Shown: positions 1-9,628, counted from the first letter of the stretch. The stretch: 64,000 bases of DNA from Neisseria zoodegmatis (GCF_900187305.1 NZ_LT906434.1:744001-808000), one strand, 5' to 3'. Translations and numbers: made by a program. The notes: generated from the letters alone by a model not told the origin.

Positions 1-246
1 ATTGCGCCGGATAAGATGTCGGTTTTATTAGAGAATCTTTATGCTTCCGGCTTGAAGTTTTGGCGTGGCAAAGACGGCGTAGAGGTTCTTACGACAGATC
101 GTTATTTCGATGGAGCCGTGAATTCGCATTGGCTGGTGTTGTGGTTTGCGCTCAATAGCGAGATGTCAGGTAAGGATGTTCTGTGGTTGGCGGGCGATCA
201 GCAGAAGGTGTATTTGGGATTGGTTTCTTTTTCACATACCTCATAA
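1..246 (+). CDS. C-terminal part of an unidentified protein, cut by the window edge
   Basis: The first reading frame is open from base 1 and stops with TAA at 244-246. The internal ATG at 16 has no ribosome binding site, so this is probably the end of a longer gene rather than a 76-residue protein. The visible part is rich in Trp and Leu (HWLVLWFALN, DVLWLAGDQQ) and has no motif I recognise. It lies just upstream of the T6SS genes in the same direction, so it could be a T6SS accessory, effector or immunity gene, but that is only context. A terminator follows it. Confidence 0.5.
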   Translation: MAPDKMSVLLENLYASGLKFWRGKDGVEVLTTDRYFDGAVNSHWLVLWFALNSEMSGKDVLWLAGDQQKVYLGLVSFSHTS

Positions 247-460
247 TTAAGTAAGAAAGAAACGTGAAATTGGGTTGTGGTAAAAAGGTTTCAATAACAT
301 AGTAACGCCAATATCATAAAATAACCGCTTAACATAAACTGATTGATTTTTTCATGCGTGTTGAATAATCTTACGCCTGCGAGGAAAGTTTTTAATCGTT
401 TGTCGTATATGTTAACGATTGAATGTGCTTGTCTATTAAAGAAATTTTAATAATGACACC

Positions 461-488
461 AAAAAAGGAATCGCGAGATTCCTTTTTT
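461..488 (+). terminator. Rho-independent terminator before tssM
   Basis: A perfect 12 bp stem (AAAAAAGGAATC, loop GCGA, GATTCCTTTTTT) ends in a T-run. It separates the truncated upstream gene from tssM, so the tssM block probably starts from its own promoter within 489-536. Confidence 0.8.
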
Positions 489-536
489 ATTTCACGTTAG
501 TTTTACTCTTGTTGGATTTTTTGGAAATTAAAAATC

Positions 537-3500
537 ATGAGACCACTTTTTCTGGGTTTAATCCTTCTTGTTATCAGCATTCTATCCGGATGTTTAGTTT
601 ATTTTTTCGGCTCTAAAATAGGCCTCGAAGGCTCAATGCAAAAAACAGTTGTTTGGATGTGCTTGGTAGTCATCACTTCACTGATTTTCCTAATGCCTAT
701 GATCATTCGTTATGTATGGTCTGGCTGGTCGGGCCGATATGCGGGCGCAAGAAAATTAATCACAGAAGAATTGAAAGAAGAGCCTTCCGAATCCATCCGT
801 TTACTCGGAAATGTTCAACGTTGGGAGCAGCTTCAACAAATTTACACTTTGACGACCCAATATAAAAACCATAGAAAACCTTGGATATTCGTTGATGGTT
901 CGGATGAAGTGGTTCTGCAAGTATTCCCTGAAATTAAAACCCATTTGTGGGTAGAAAGCCATTCAGCTTTTTGGATTGATCTCCATGCTCCGGAGCCGCT
1001 TGAAGGATGGAATGGCCTGCGTGGTCAGGGTGTGCAGCCGGCTGAAGGGATTGTGTATTTGTCAGATGAAATCAATTCTGCAGAACAATTTTCCGGTGCT
1101 ATTAAATCGTTTATGGATAAGTTGGGATGGTTGCTGCCTGTTAACATGGTTTACGTTGATAGAAACCATCAGCATACCCAACCTTATTCTGTTACCCATC
1201 GCGTTTTGGAAACGAAGCAAGAAAATATTCAAAAAGATTTGGATCGATTTGCTTTTGAATTGTCTGGTATTGGTACGTTTTCGATTGAGGAGAAGCCTAC
1301 ATCGGCTGCAGCTGCGTTGTTGTCACGAAAATTACAGGTTTCAAATGGCATTATTGCAGAGAAGCTTTCTCTGAATAAAAAAGAGATGGGTAAGTCAGAC
1401 AGCCTTAATACTGTTGCTTTTGTTCATGCTAGACAGCAGGACTTGCTGCCTGATTTGATTTATCAATCTTTCAACAGTATTGCCGACTTCAATAAAGGCA
1501 AGAAATTGAAATGGACTCAGCCCGATAAAATTTACGGAGGGTTAAGCATCCTTGCTGTGTTGGCAACAGTGGGTTTCTCAATGGCTGCTTATAACAGCCA
1601 CAAAGATATGGCGACATTGCAGCAAAGTATCATGCAGTTGAAGCAGAATTCTTCTTCAATTAATAACTTAGCCGATATCATTAAATTACAAAAACAGATT
1701 ACTTACCTTGAAGAGAAAAAAGCCAGTACTTCAGGAAAAATATTGACTGCCGTAGGTTACAACCATAGTAAAGAATTGCTTGATACGGCCTATCTCGAAT
1801 ATGGCAAAGCGGTTAAAGCGGCCGTGGTTTCACCTGTTTTACAAAAATGGACTGATCATTTGTCTTATTTAGACGGATATAACAGCGCCAGTATTGAGAA
1901 TGGCGATGAGTATTACAATATCTTAAAAGCCTATCTGATGGTAACTGATAGAACCGATAAAGTAGATCCACAGTTCTTGGCTTCAAATATGCTTTTGATA
2001 TTCGACGGATATTTGACTAAGAATGACCAGATTAAGGAAGTTGTCGCTTTCTACACTCAACGTCTTGCCCAGCATCAAAGTTGGGCATCGCAAAGTGATG
2101 CTCTCTTGGTTGATAACACTCGTCAGGTTTTAGCTAAATGGATGGGCGATGTGCAAACCGAAGAGCATGTTTACAGAAAAATTATTGAAGAAGGTAATCA
2201 AAAGTTTCCGAGCATTTCTTTGGCTGAAATCTTGAAAAGAGATATACAGAATGAATGGGTGGTGGCTAAAAAACTGCCGGGAGTGTTTACAGTAGAAGCG
2301 TGGAATAAGTATATAGAACCTGCTTTTGAGGCAGCTTCCAAAAATAATCATGAAGATGATTGGGTTCTAGCGGGCAAACTGTCAGCAGCTGAAGTGAATG
2401 AAATTGCCATCAAGACCCTTAAAGACAAATATTTCTCTGAATATGCTGCGGCATGGTTCGAGGTGCTGAACAGTATTTCATGGGTAAGCCGTAATAAGAG
2501 TTTGGAGGCCGTGAATCAATTGCATGTTTATGCTGATCCTCAACGTTCCCCTTTAGTAGCATTGATGGATGTTATTAAAGAAAACAGCATGATTGATGCA
2601 AAAAGAATTTCCGTAAATCAAGCGGTATTAAATAAAGCAGAGAAAATTGCGGCTGCAAAAGTATCAACTCGCCAGCGTCAATTAGCTGCTGCTGCATTAG
2701 AAAGTCAGTCTGAAGAAGTAAAAGCGGTACAAGAGCAAGTGCAAGATTATTTGCAAGGGCCATTACACGATCAATTCGCAACCTTACTGCAGTTGATTGA
2801 TGCCAGCGTCAATCCAAAAAGTGATCTGAGCTTGCAAAGATATTTGGAAAAAGTAACGGCAACTAAGCAGCGTTTGATTCAGATTGTCGGCTCGTCTGAC
2901 ACGGGGGGCGCAGCCCGTATCGCCCTACAAGGTGTCATGTCTGGTGAACAAAATGAATTTACAGACGGCCTGCAATATGCGCGACTGGTTGAAGCAGGGG
3001 TGGGTGATAAATTAATGGCTTTTGCCAATAACGTTTTTGTGAAGCCATTCCATGTATCGTGGGGAAGCCTATCAGGTGTCGCTCAAGAAAACATCAACTC
3101 GGTATGGCACCAAAATGTTATGTCAGCTGTTGAGGCAGATATAAGTGGTAAATATCCGTTCAGTGCAAGTGAAATTGAAGTTGCGATTCCTGTGCTTGCT
3201 AAATATTTTGAGCCGAACAAAGGTAATTTTGATCAATTTATCCAATCGCAATTGAAAGGTATTTTAACGAAACAAGGTCATCGCTGGGTTGAGGTTCCTG
3301 GGCAAGAGTTTAAAGTAAATAGGGAATTTTTAAATCAAATTAATAAGCTGGGGCTTATTGCAAATGATTTATTTGTTAATGGAGAAGTCGGATATACATT
3401 TGAACTGAAACCGGCTCCAACGGCAGGTATTACCTCGTTCTCTTTGATGCTTGACGGACAATCATTAAATTACTTTAACCAAGAAGCGGAATGGAAAGCT

Positions 3501-3794
3501 TTCAGATGGCCTGGGGACGTGAATGCTTCAGGAGCGCAAATCACTTGGGAAAGTGATGCCTCCGGAGTAAGAAAAAATATTGAATTTAACGGGCGTTTTG
3601 GATTTATCCGTTTATTAGATAAAGCTCGGGTAACACCGATTGATAGTGGAACTTACCTAGTCGAGTCTGAAGTTGATAATAATCTTGCTATCCGTTTTTA
3701 CATTCGTACCAATACCGGTAAAGGGCCTTTAGGTTTGCTTGAAATGAGAAACGTGCATATTCCGAACAGAATTTTCGAGGTTTCTGCAAAATGA
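537..3794 (+). CDS. tssM: Type VI secretion system membrane-complex protein TssM (IcmF/VasK)
   Basis: TssM is the inner-membrane component that, with TssL and the lipoprotein TssJ, forms the envelope-spanning channel of the type VI secretion system. The 1085-residue protein has two N-terminal membrane segments (about 4-26 and 38-60), a short cytoplasmic region, a third membrane segment (about 333-353) and a long periplasmic part, the usual TssM plan at slightly short length. The Walker A loop found after the second membrane segment in many TssM proteins is missing: the matching place reads PWIFVDGSDEVV. No DTAGR-type Walker B is seen either. The stop overlaps the tssA start (ATGA), showing translational coupling. 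Confidence 0.93.
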   Translation: MRPLFLGLILLVISILSGCLVYFFGSKIGLEGSMQKTVVWMCLVVITSLIFLMPMIIRYVWSGWSGRYAGARKLITEELKEEPSESIRLLGNVQRWEQLQQIYTLTTQYKNHRKPWIFVDGSDEVVLQVFPEIKTHLWVESHSAFWIDLHAPEPLEGWNGLRGQGVQPAEGIVYLSDEINSAEQFSGAIKSFMDKLGWLLPVNMVYVDRNHQHTQPYSVTHRVLETKQENIQKDLDRFAFELSGIGTFSIEEKPTSAAAALLSRKLQVSNGIIAEKLSLNKKEMGKSDSLNTVAFVHARQQDLLPDLIYQSFNSIADFNKGKKLKWTQPDKIYGGLSILAVLATVGFSMAAYNSHKDMATLQQSIMQLKQNSSSINNLADIIKLQKQITYLEEKKASTSGKILTAVGYNHSKELLDTAYLEYGKAVKAAVVSPVLQKWTDHLSYLDGYNSASIENGDEYYNILKAYLMVTDRTDKVDPQFLASNMLLIFDGYLTKNDQIKEVVAFYTQRLAQHQSWASQSDALLVDNTRQVLAKWMGDVQTEEHVYRKIIEEGNQKFPSISLAEILKRDIQNEWVVAKKLPGVFTVEAWNKYIEPAFEAASKNNHEDDWVLAGKLSAAEVNEIAIKTLKDKYFSEYAAAWFEVLNSISWVSRNKSLEAVNQLHVYADPQRSPLVALMDVIKENSMIDAKRISVNQAVLNKAEKIAAAKVSTRQRQLAAAALESQSEEVKAVQEQVQDYLQGPLHDQFATLLQLIDASVNPKSDLSLQRYLEKVTATKQRLIQIVGSSDTGGAARIALQGVMSGEQNEFTDGLQYARLVEAGVGDKLMAFANNVFVKPFHVSWGSLSGVAQENINSVWHQNVMSAVEADISGKYPFSASEIEVAIPVLAKYFEPNKGNFDQFIQSQLKGILTKQGHRWVEVPGQEFKVNREFLNQINKLGLIANDLFVNGEVGYTFELKPAPTAGITSFSLMLDGQSLNYFNQEAEWKAFRWPGDVNASGAQITWESDASGVRKNIEFNGRFGFIRLLDKARVTPIDSGTYLVESEVDNNLAIRFYIRTNTGKGPLGLLEMRNVHIPNRIFEVSAK

Positions 3795-5431
3795 TGGTTC
3801 CTGATTGGATCAAATCAGTCTTGGGAGAGAATCCAAGCTCGCTGGCAGAAGAGAGGCTGGCAGCTTGGGTTACTTGGCTAAACCCCATTTCCGAAGAAAT
3901 GCCGACAGGTAGTGATATTAGCTACGAAGATGATTTTGAAACGGTTAAATCAGAGTTAGCTAAATTAAGCGGAATAGATGTAGGGCTGATCATCCGTTTA
4001 AGTGAACAATTATTAAAAGAGCAGGCAAAAGATTTGCGCGTGGGTGCTTATTATGCTTACGCCAAACTGCGTGATGAAGGCCTTGCTGGTTTTTCAGACG
4101 GCCTAGAACTGATATGTGGTTTACTTTCATCATTTGGTAATGAAGTTTGGCCTAAAAAGCCTCAGCAAAGATACACCGCGTTGTCTTGGTTAATGGGCAA
4201 CAGGACACTTGATGTTTTAGAGACATTGGAGATTGATAACGAAGACATTTTCAAAAGAATATTATCTTCGTTAGTTCTCCTGCAAAATCTCTGTATGAGT
4301 TGGGATGAAGGAGCTCGTCCCGGGTTTGGTGCTGTTTTAGAGAAATTTGAACAAACATCACTTCAGCTGAAAAAAGCATCTGCCTCTGATTCAAGTAGTC
4401 AATCTTCTGCTGTTGATGATTTGGATCATGCACAAAATCGACCCATATCAAGTGCAAATGAAGCTAATACCGCAGGGACGTTGCCTTCACCAGTAGCGAC
4501 TATCAGCTCTAGCAAGATGTTGCTGGATCAGACACGGGTAATAGCGGTTTTTTTGAGGCAACAAGAAAACGGTTATTGGTCTGCATGCAAAATGATCAGA
4601 GCAGTACGTTGGGGTGCTTTGAACAGCAGCCCTCCTGCAGTGGATGGTAAAACCCGTTTGAAAGCACCGAGAACCGATGTTGTAGCAAACTTGGCAAGAT
4701 TGGAAAAAGAAGAAAACTGGTTGGATTTATTAGAAAAAGTTGAAGCAGCTTTTTTAGAAGGTGCCAATCATTATTGGCTTGATTTGCAATATTATGCCTG
4801 GAAAGCTCAGGTATCTTTAGGGGGCGTTTATTCAAGCCAGACAACATCATTTTTAGCAGACTTTTCCTCTTTTTTAGAAAGATGCGATGGTGTGGCCGGA
4901 TTAATGTTTGATGATGGCATGGCTTTTGCATCTGATAATGTCTTAGAGTGGATAGAAAAACAGGTGCTCAAATCCACCCAGCCAAGCAGTAACCCCCAAC
5001 AATCATCCCAAACTATGGATTTGATTGCTTCAGAGGAAAACAACCAATATGAAGAAGCAGTAACAATGGCTGCTGCTTCAGGTGTAGAAGCAGCTATGGC
5101 ATGGTTATCCGATCATCCTAAATTGCAACACGGTAAGTTTTTATGCCACAAGCTTTTAATGATGGCGAAATTGGCAGATGCCTACCAAAAAAACGAATGG
5201 GCTTTACACCTGTTGGATCGGGCTGTAAATGAAATGCAAGGCATGCCTGTAGAAGTATGGGATAAGGATTTTGCATTCGATTTATATAATCTGCAATGTA
5301 GCTTTTTGCAGGCCAAAGCCAAGCGGAAAGACGTCCAACATGAGAAAAGCAAGATCATAGAGAAAATAGGCGACCTTCAAAACAGATTGGTCAAACTTGA
5401 TGCTGCAAAAGCTTTAATTACCTTGTATTAA
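3791..5431 (+). CDS. tssA: Type VI secretion system protein TssA (ImpA/VasJ)
   Basis: TssA proteins prime and cap the growing T6SS sheath-tube at the baseplate. The N-terminus carries the ImpA_N signature (PISEEMPTGSDISYEDDFE, about residues 33-51), followed by a low-complexity Ser/Asp/Ala linker near 200-235 and a helical C-terminal VasJ-like half. Length, 546 residues, is typical. The gene overlaps tssM by 4 bp and ends 4 bp before tssF, so it is inside the operon. A perfect reverse-orientation DUS (TTCAGACGGCCT, 4093-4104) lies within the coding sequence. Confidence 0.92.
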   Translation: MMVPDWIKSVLGENPSSLAEERLAAWVTWLNPISEEMPTGSDISYEDDFETVKSELAKLSGIDVGLIIRLSEQLLKEQAKDLRVGAYYAYAKLRDEGLAGFSDGLELICGLLSSFGNEVWPKKPQQRYTALSWLMGNRTLDVLETLEIDNEDIFKRILSSLVLLQNLCMSWDEGARPGFGAVLEKFEQTSLQLKKASASDSSSQSSAVDDLDHAQNRPISSANEANTAGTLPSPVATISSSKMLLDQTRVIAVFLRQQENGYWSACKMIRAVRWGALNSSPPAVDGKTRLKAPRTDVVANLARLEKEENWLDLLEKVEAAFLEGANHYWLDLQYYAWKAQVSLGGVYSSQTTSFLADFSSFLERCDGVAGLMFDDGMAFASDNVLEWIEKQVLKSTQPSSNPQQSSQTMDLIASEENNQYEEAVTMAAASGVEAAMAWLSDHPKLQHGKFLCHKLLMMAKLADAYQKNEWALHLLDRAVNEMQGMPVEVWDKDFAFDLYNLQCSFLQAKAKRKDVQHEKSKIIEKIGDLQNRLVKLDAAKALITLY

Positions 5432-5435
5432 GGTC

Positions 5436-7214
5436 ATGAATATGTCGGACCCCACCTTAAAATATTTTGAAGAAGAGATGCGCTATTTGAGAGAAGCGGG
5501 TTTGGAGTTTTCAAAAGCTTACCCTGATCGCGCAGCACTTTTAAATATCAATCGCTTAGGAACGCGAGACCCTTATGTAGAGCGTTTATTTGAGGGATTC
5601 GCCTTTCTAACGGGGCGCATCCAACAAAAATTGAATGACGATTTGCCGGAGCTGACTGAAAGCTTGGTAAATATGCTGTGGCCGCACTATCTAAGAATGA
5701 TTCCCTCTTTAACAGTGTTGGAGTTTCAACCTGATTTTAAAACTTTACAGGGAAATCAAACTGTTGAAAAAGGCGTTCCTATTCAATCTGAAGCAGTGAG
5801 TGTAGAAGATCGTCAGACCCGCTGTATATACAGAACAACTCATGATGTCCAATTAGTGCCTTTGCACATTTTATATAGCATGCTGGATCATGATCTTAAT
5901 GGCCGCAGCATTATCCGCATTCGATTTAGGTTCGGTGAGCAGATGCAGCGGCAACAGTTGGATATCTCTAAGCTGAGATTATATATATCGGCGGAAGAGC
6001 CCGTAGCGTTTGCATTACGTCATGCCTTATTGCACAACGTTGATCATATAAATTTGAATGTTGATGGAGAAAAGTTTGCCCCTGAGCACAATATTAAATT
6101 TAGTTCAGTAGGGTTTGGATCTGAAGAGCGATTGTGGCGTAAAGAAAATAACAGTTTTTCAGGCTATCAAATGCTTTTAGAGTATTTTTGCTTTAAGCAA
6201 AAATTCTTTTTTGTTGATTTGGAAGGGATTGATTTTTCTGATATTCCTGACTCCTCGTCAGAATTTTCTGTGGATGTGGTGTTATCTAAAAATTACCCGG
6301 TCGAGCTCAAGTTTGATGCGGATGCGCTTAGATTACATTGTACGCCTGCGATCAATCTTTTCGACATGGAGGCAGAGCCGGTTAGGGTTGATCATTTGAA
6401 TCATGAATATATGATTAAACCCCTGCTTCATGACAGTATTAATGTAGAGATATATTCTGTGGATGCCGTGGATGCGTTTAATCATCATGCCGGAACCCGC
6501 TATCAATATGTACCCTTTTCATCTTTTCAGCATCGGGGAGGATTAATGAAATATGATGCTCCCGAACGCTATTTCCATACCAGAGTAAAACAAGGTGTGG
6601 GAGGAAAATATGAAACTTACTTGATGTTAGGTGGGCATGCATGGGAAGAGCAAAATCCGTTGCCATTTGAAACTTTATCTTTAAAAGTTACAGGTACAAA
6701 CGGCAAAATTCCACGCAAAACACTAAGAGAAACACAGATTCGAAATAAATCATCAGGCATTCCGAATATTATTCAAGTGAGGAATCTCTTAACGCCTACA
6801 CTGTCATGTTACCCACCTACGGAAGATAGATTTCAGTGGCGTATATTGTCTCATCTTGCTCCTAATTATTTGTCTTTACTGAATAAAGATACGTTGAAAG
6901 GCGCATTGGCTATATATGATTGGACCGAAGATGAGCTCAATAAGCGAAAATTAAACGGTATCTTAGATGTGAGCCATCAACAAGTCAGAAGGCTTGAAAA
7001 AGGCATGGTTCAACGAGGCGTGCATATTACGCTTACCTTGGATGAAGATGCTTTTGAAGGTGAGGCCGAGGTTTATCTGTTTGGAGAACTGTTAAACGAG
7101 TTTTTTGCCATGTATGCAGATTTAAATCTGTTTACCCGATTTACGATTGTGTCGCTGCCCTCAGGAAAACAATATCAATGGAAAGACAGCAAAACCACTA
7201 CCGTTCGGTTTTAA
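5436..7214 (+). CDS. tssF: Type VI secretion system baseplate subunit TssF (VasA/ImpG)
   Basis: TssF is a wedge component of the T6SS baseplate and works with TssG, TssE and TssK. The N-terminus (YFEEEMRYLREAGLEFSKAY, then RDPYVERLFEGFAFLTGRI and LVNMLWPHYLRMIPSL) is diagnostic of the family. The 592-residue length is normal. Either ATG at 5436 or 5442 could start it; the first is 4 bp after the tssA stop. The 3' end overlaps the tssG start by 37 bp, typical of tightly coupled tssF-tssG pairs. Confidence 0.95.
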   Translation: MNMSDPTLKYFEEEMRYLREAGLEFSKAYPDRAALLNINRLGTRDPYVERLFEGFAFLTGRIQQKLNDDLPELTESLVNMLWPHYLRMIPSLTVLEFQPDFKTLQGNQTVEKGVPIQSEAVSVEDRQTRCIYRTTHDVQLVPLHILYSMLDHDLNGRSIIRIRFRFGEQMQRQQLDISKLRLYISAEEPVAFALRHALLHNVDHINLNVDGEKFAPEHNIKFSSVGFGSEERLWRKENNSFSGYQMLLEYFCFKQKFFFVDLEGIDFSDIPDSSSEFSVDVVLSKNYPVELKFDADALRLHCTPAINLFDMEAEPVRVDHLNHEYMIKPLLHDSINVEIYSVDAVDAFNHHAGTRYQYVPFSSFQHRGGLMKYDAPERYFHTRVKQGVGGKYETYLMLGGHAWEEQNPLPFETLSLKVTGTNGKIPRKTLRETQIRNKSSGIPNIIQVRNLLTPTLSCYPPTEDRFQWRILSHLAPNYLSLLNKDTLKGALAIYDWTEDELNKRKLNGILDVSHQQVRRLEKGMVQRGVHITLTLDEDAFEGEAEVYLFGELLNEFFAMYADLNLFTRFTIVSLPSGKQYQWKDSKTTTVRF

Positions 7215-8281
7215 ATACAGCAAATCTGGCTGCGGAAGACAACAAGGTTAAGAAAGAGCAGGCAAGCTGGGAAATACCAAGTACGGAAAAGGTATTTCAA
7301 AAGAGTACCAACAATATTTTTAGCAGTATATTGGGTAAAAGTGTTGTTGATTCTGCGGATAGAATGAATTTTTTCCAGTTTTGTTACTTACTGGAAAAAG
7401 TCAGTGGTAATCATTCAGACGGCCTACATCGAAACATTCGGTTTCGCCGAGTAAAGTCTTTGGCGTTCCCTGCAGGGGAAATTGCAAAGGTTGATACGGA
7501 ATCGTCAGCCATCCCTTCTGTTTACACAACATTTCTTGGATTGTATGGTGTTGATTCGATATTGCCTGAGTATTTCTTAAATGACATAGCAACGGGGAAA
7601 GAAGGATCGGGAAGTCTTGCAGAGTTTCTAGATATTTTTAACCATAGAATCAGTAGTTTGTTTTATCAGGCTTGGAAAAAATATCGTTATCCATTCCAAT
7701 TTCTAAACGGAGGAAAAGATAAAACGTCATTAACTTTGCTGCATCTGCTAGGGCAAAGTTTGAAAGAGAACAGTGGGGACTTAGTTCAACCTTTATTAGA
7801 CAGTAAAATCTTAGGTTTATTAGGTGTTTTTCATCAACGTACTCGAACTGCAGACGGCGTAAAGAGTATTGTGAATTACATTTCTCCTTTCTCAGAAGTA
7901 AAAGTTTCTGAATTTCAGCCTCAGTGGATAAATGTGGAAAGCGATCTCAAGTTGGGCAAAGGGACTTTAAAACTTGACGGAGGCAGCGCGGTAGTGGGAA
8001 AAAGAATGAAGGATTGTAGCCATCTGATTCATATAGATATTACCCCTTCTTCATATCAAGATATGTTGGATTTGCTGCCGAAGAAAAATCTACATCAACA
8101 ATTGTTGGGCTTGCTGAAAATCTATTTGGGCTATCAAACCGATGCGGCTATATATTTGAACATCAAAAAACAATGGATAAGCCAAACGAAATTAAGCGGA
8201 GCACAAATGTTGAAAATCAATACGGGATTGGGTGCTGCCAAGACGGATAAAAGAATTAAAATCGCCCATTATGTTTGTTGA
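7178..8281 (+). CDS. tssG: Type VI secretion system baseplate subunit TssG (VasB/ImpH)
   Basis: TssG forms the core of the baseplate wedge with two copies of TssF. The FFQFCYLLEK stretch near residue 68 and the following IRFRRVKSLAFPAGEI segment match the family N-terminus, and the length (367 residues) fits. The start at 7178 overlaps tssF; an internal start around MNFFQF (near 7364) would cut family-conserved leader sequence. A DUS lies at 7414-7425 within the gene. It is the last gene of the first T6SS block; a 358 bp gap follows. Confidence 0.9.
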   Translation: MERQQNHYRSVLNTANLAAEDNKVKKEQASWEIPSTEKVFQKSTNNIFSSILGKSVVDSADRMNFFQFCYLLEKVSGNHSDGLHRNIRFRRVKSLAFPAGEIAKVDTESSAIPSVYTTFLGLYGVDSILPEYFLNDIATGKEGSGSLAEFLDIFNHRISSLFYQAWKKYRYPFQFLNGGKDKTSLTLLHLLGQSLKENSGDLVQPLLDSKILGLLGVFHQRTRTADGVKSIVNYISPFSEVKVSEFQPQWINVESDLKLGKGTLKLDGGSAVVGKRMKDCSHLIHIDITPSSYQDMLDLLPKKNLHQQLLGLLKIYLGYQTDAAIYLNIKKQWISQTKLSGAQMLKINTGLGAAKTDKRIKIAHYVC

Positions 8282-8639
8282 CAAACATTAGGTATGAATA
8301 AAATTCTTGGGAGCAGGGGCATATTTATATTTAGTTAAAGATTTTTAGGGTAAACAATCGAATTTTGGCTTTTCTTAAGCTGTTATTCTGTTGTAGCGCA
8401 AAAACAACTGTATATTTATAAAAATGATATCAAATGCTTGGAAATAAAAGGTTTCATTTCCACAATAATCAATATTGAGCAGTTGTAAGATTAAAAAATC
8501 ATTATTGTTACTTAATGTGGATTATCTTGGGCTAAAATATCCAGCTATTGATCATTAAGTATGGCCGGCTTGCCGAATGGCGAAACAGGCAGACGTTTTA
8601 CTATTCATTAATTTAAATAATTCAATAACGGGTTAAACC
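8282..8639 (+). other. AT-rich gap inside the T6SS cluster with a tRNA-Leu-like fragment
   Basis: No convincing open reading frame is present. The stretch separates tssG from tssJ and probably carries a promoter for tssJ-tssE. Bases 8571-8595 (GCCGAATGGCGAAACAGGCA followed by GACG) resemble the 5' acceptor/D-arm part of a bacterial tRNA-Leu. The rest of a tRNA (anticodon arm, variable arm, T-arm GTTCGAATC) does not follow, so it is at most a remnant. Confidence 0.5.
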
Positions 8640-9182
8640 ATGAAAGCAAAGCTTAAATTTAAAAAATATACTCAAATTCTTATGTATGGCTTGCTGCTCG
8701 CCAGTCTTACAGGTTGCGGTGCGTGGCAAATGGTTAAAGAGGGTACGGTCAAAACGTCCAGCAGTATATTTTTCAGTAAACTCAAAGTATTGAAGTTGGA
8801 TATCATTGCACGTCATGGTGTTAATCAAACTGAGCGGGGGCAATCTTTATCAACGGTGGTTAGGATTTACCAGCTAAAAGACAACCAAAGTTTCGATGCC
8901 GCAGCCTATCGGGATTTGTTGAATCAAGATACCGTTTTGTTGGGCGACAATCTTTTATCGAGCAAGCAGTTAACTTTCCGCCCGGGGGAGTCTATCAGTG
9001 TGGATGAAGAAATCCATCCCGATACTAAATATGTTGGTATTGTGGCGTTTTTTAACCGCTCGGATGACAGCCAAACATGGAAAATTATCATTCCTAAGAA
9101 AAAATTCTCCAATAAAAAAGCTTTGGTTATTGAGCTGAAAGAAATCGGTTTGTATATGCAAGACGGTAAGGCCGATCAATAA
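8640..9182 (+). CDS. tssJ: Type VI secretion system lipoprotein TssJ (VasD)
   Basis: TssJ is the outer-membrane lipoprotein that contacts the periplasmic domain of TssM. A lipoprotein signal peptide with lipobox LTGC places the lipidated Cys at about residue 26. The mature part shows the TssJ beta-sandwich pattern, including the VVRIYQLKDNQSFDAAAYRD segment and a conserved LLGDN region. Length is 180 residues. The stop codon is directly followed by the tssE start, so the two are co-transcribed. It is separated from tssG by a gap. Confidence 0.9.
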   Translation: MKAKLKFKKYTQILMYGLLLASLTGCGAWQMVKEGTVKTSSSIFFSKLKVLKLDIIARHGVNQTERGQSLSTVVRIYQLKDNQSFDAAAYRDLLNQDTVLLGDNLLSSKQLTFRPGESISVDEEIHPDTKYVGIVAFFNRSDDSQTWKIIIPKKKFSNKKALVIELKEIGLYMQDGKADQ

Positions 9183-9596
9183 ATGGAAGCCGGCCTGTAT
9201 GAAAAGTTGACCGGCTACTATTCGGACGGCCAACGGATGGAAGATTTGCCCGACAGCCTTCAGTTGATTAAGAGTGTGTTGGATAACATGCAGCGTATTC
9301 TTAATACGCGAAGTGGGGCTCTAAAACACATTCCGGATTATGGTATTCCGGATCTCAGTATGGTGTATAAAAATCTGCCATCCAGTGCGAAAGATTTACG
9401 TAGTCACATGCATGCGACCTTACTCAAATATGAGCCGCGTTTAACCGGTTTGGACATTAGGCTGACTGAATCTAAAGATAATTTAATGATTTTGTGCTAC
9501 CAGCTGGAATGCAGGATTGAAAAAGTGGGAGCCGTAGTAATTGATACCTATTTTATGCCGGAAGGTGTGGTGAATGTTCGTCAAACCAAACGTTGA
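9183..9596 (+). CDS. tssE: Type VI secretion system baseplate protein TssE (gp25-like)
   Basis: TssE is the T4 gp25-like baseplate protein that initiates sheath assembly. The core LQLIKSVLDNMQRILNTRSG and the following YGIPDLS are the gp25 signature; 137 residues is normal. The ATG comes directly after the tssJ TAA. This is the last T6SS gene here: tssB, tssC, hcp, tssK, tssL, clpV and vgrG are not in the window, so they must lie upstream of base 1 or elsewhere if the system is complete. Confidence 0.92.
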   Translation: MEAGLYEKLTGYYSDGQRMEDLPDSLQLIKSVLDNMQRILNTRSGALKHIPDYGIPDLSMVYKNLPSSAKDLRSHMHATLLKYEPRLTGLDIRLTESKDNLMILCYQLECRIEKVGAVVIDTYFMPEGVVNVRQTKR

Positions 9597-9628
9597 TTAA
9601 TAGCTGCTGTAAAAGCTTTATTTTGTTT

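Noticed and set aside
8571..8595. Complete tRNA-Leu gene
   Set aside because: Only the D-arm side is recognisable; no anticodon stem, long variable arm or T-loop follows.
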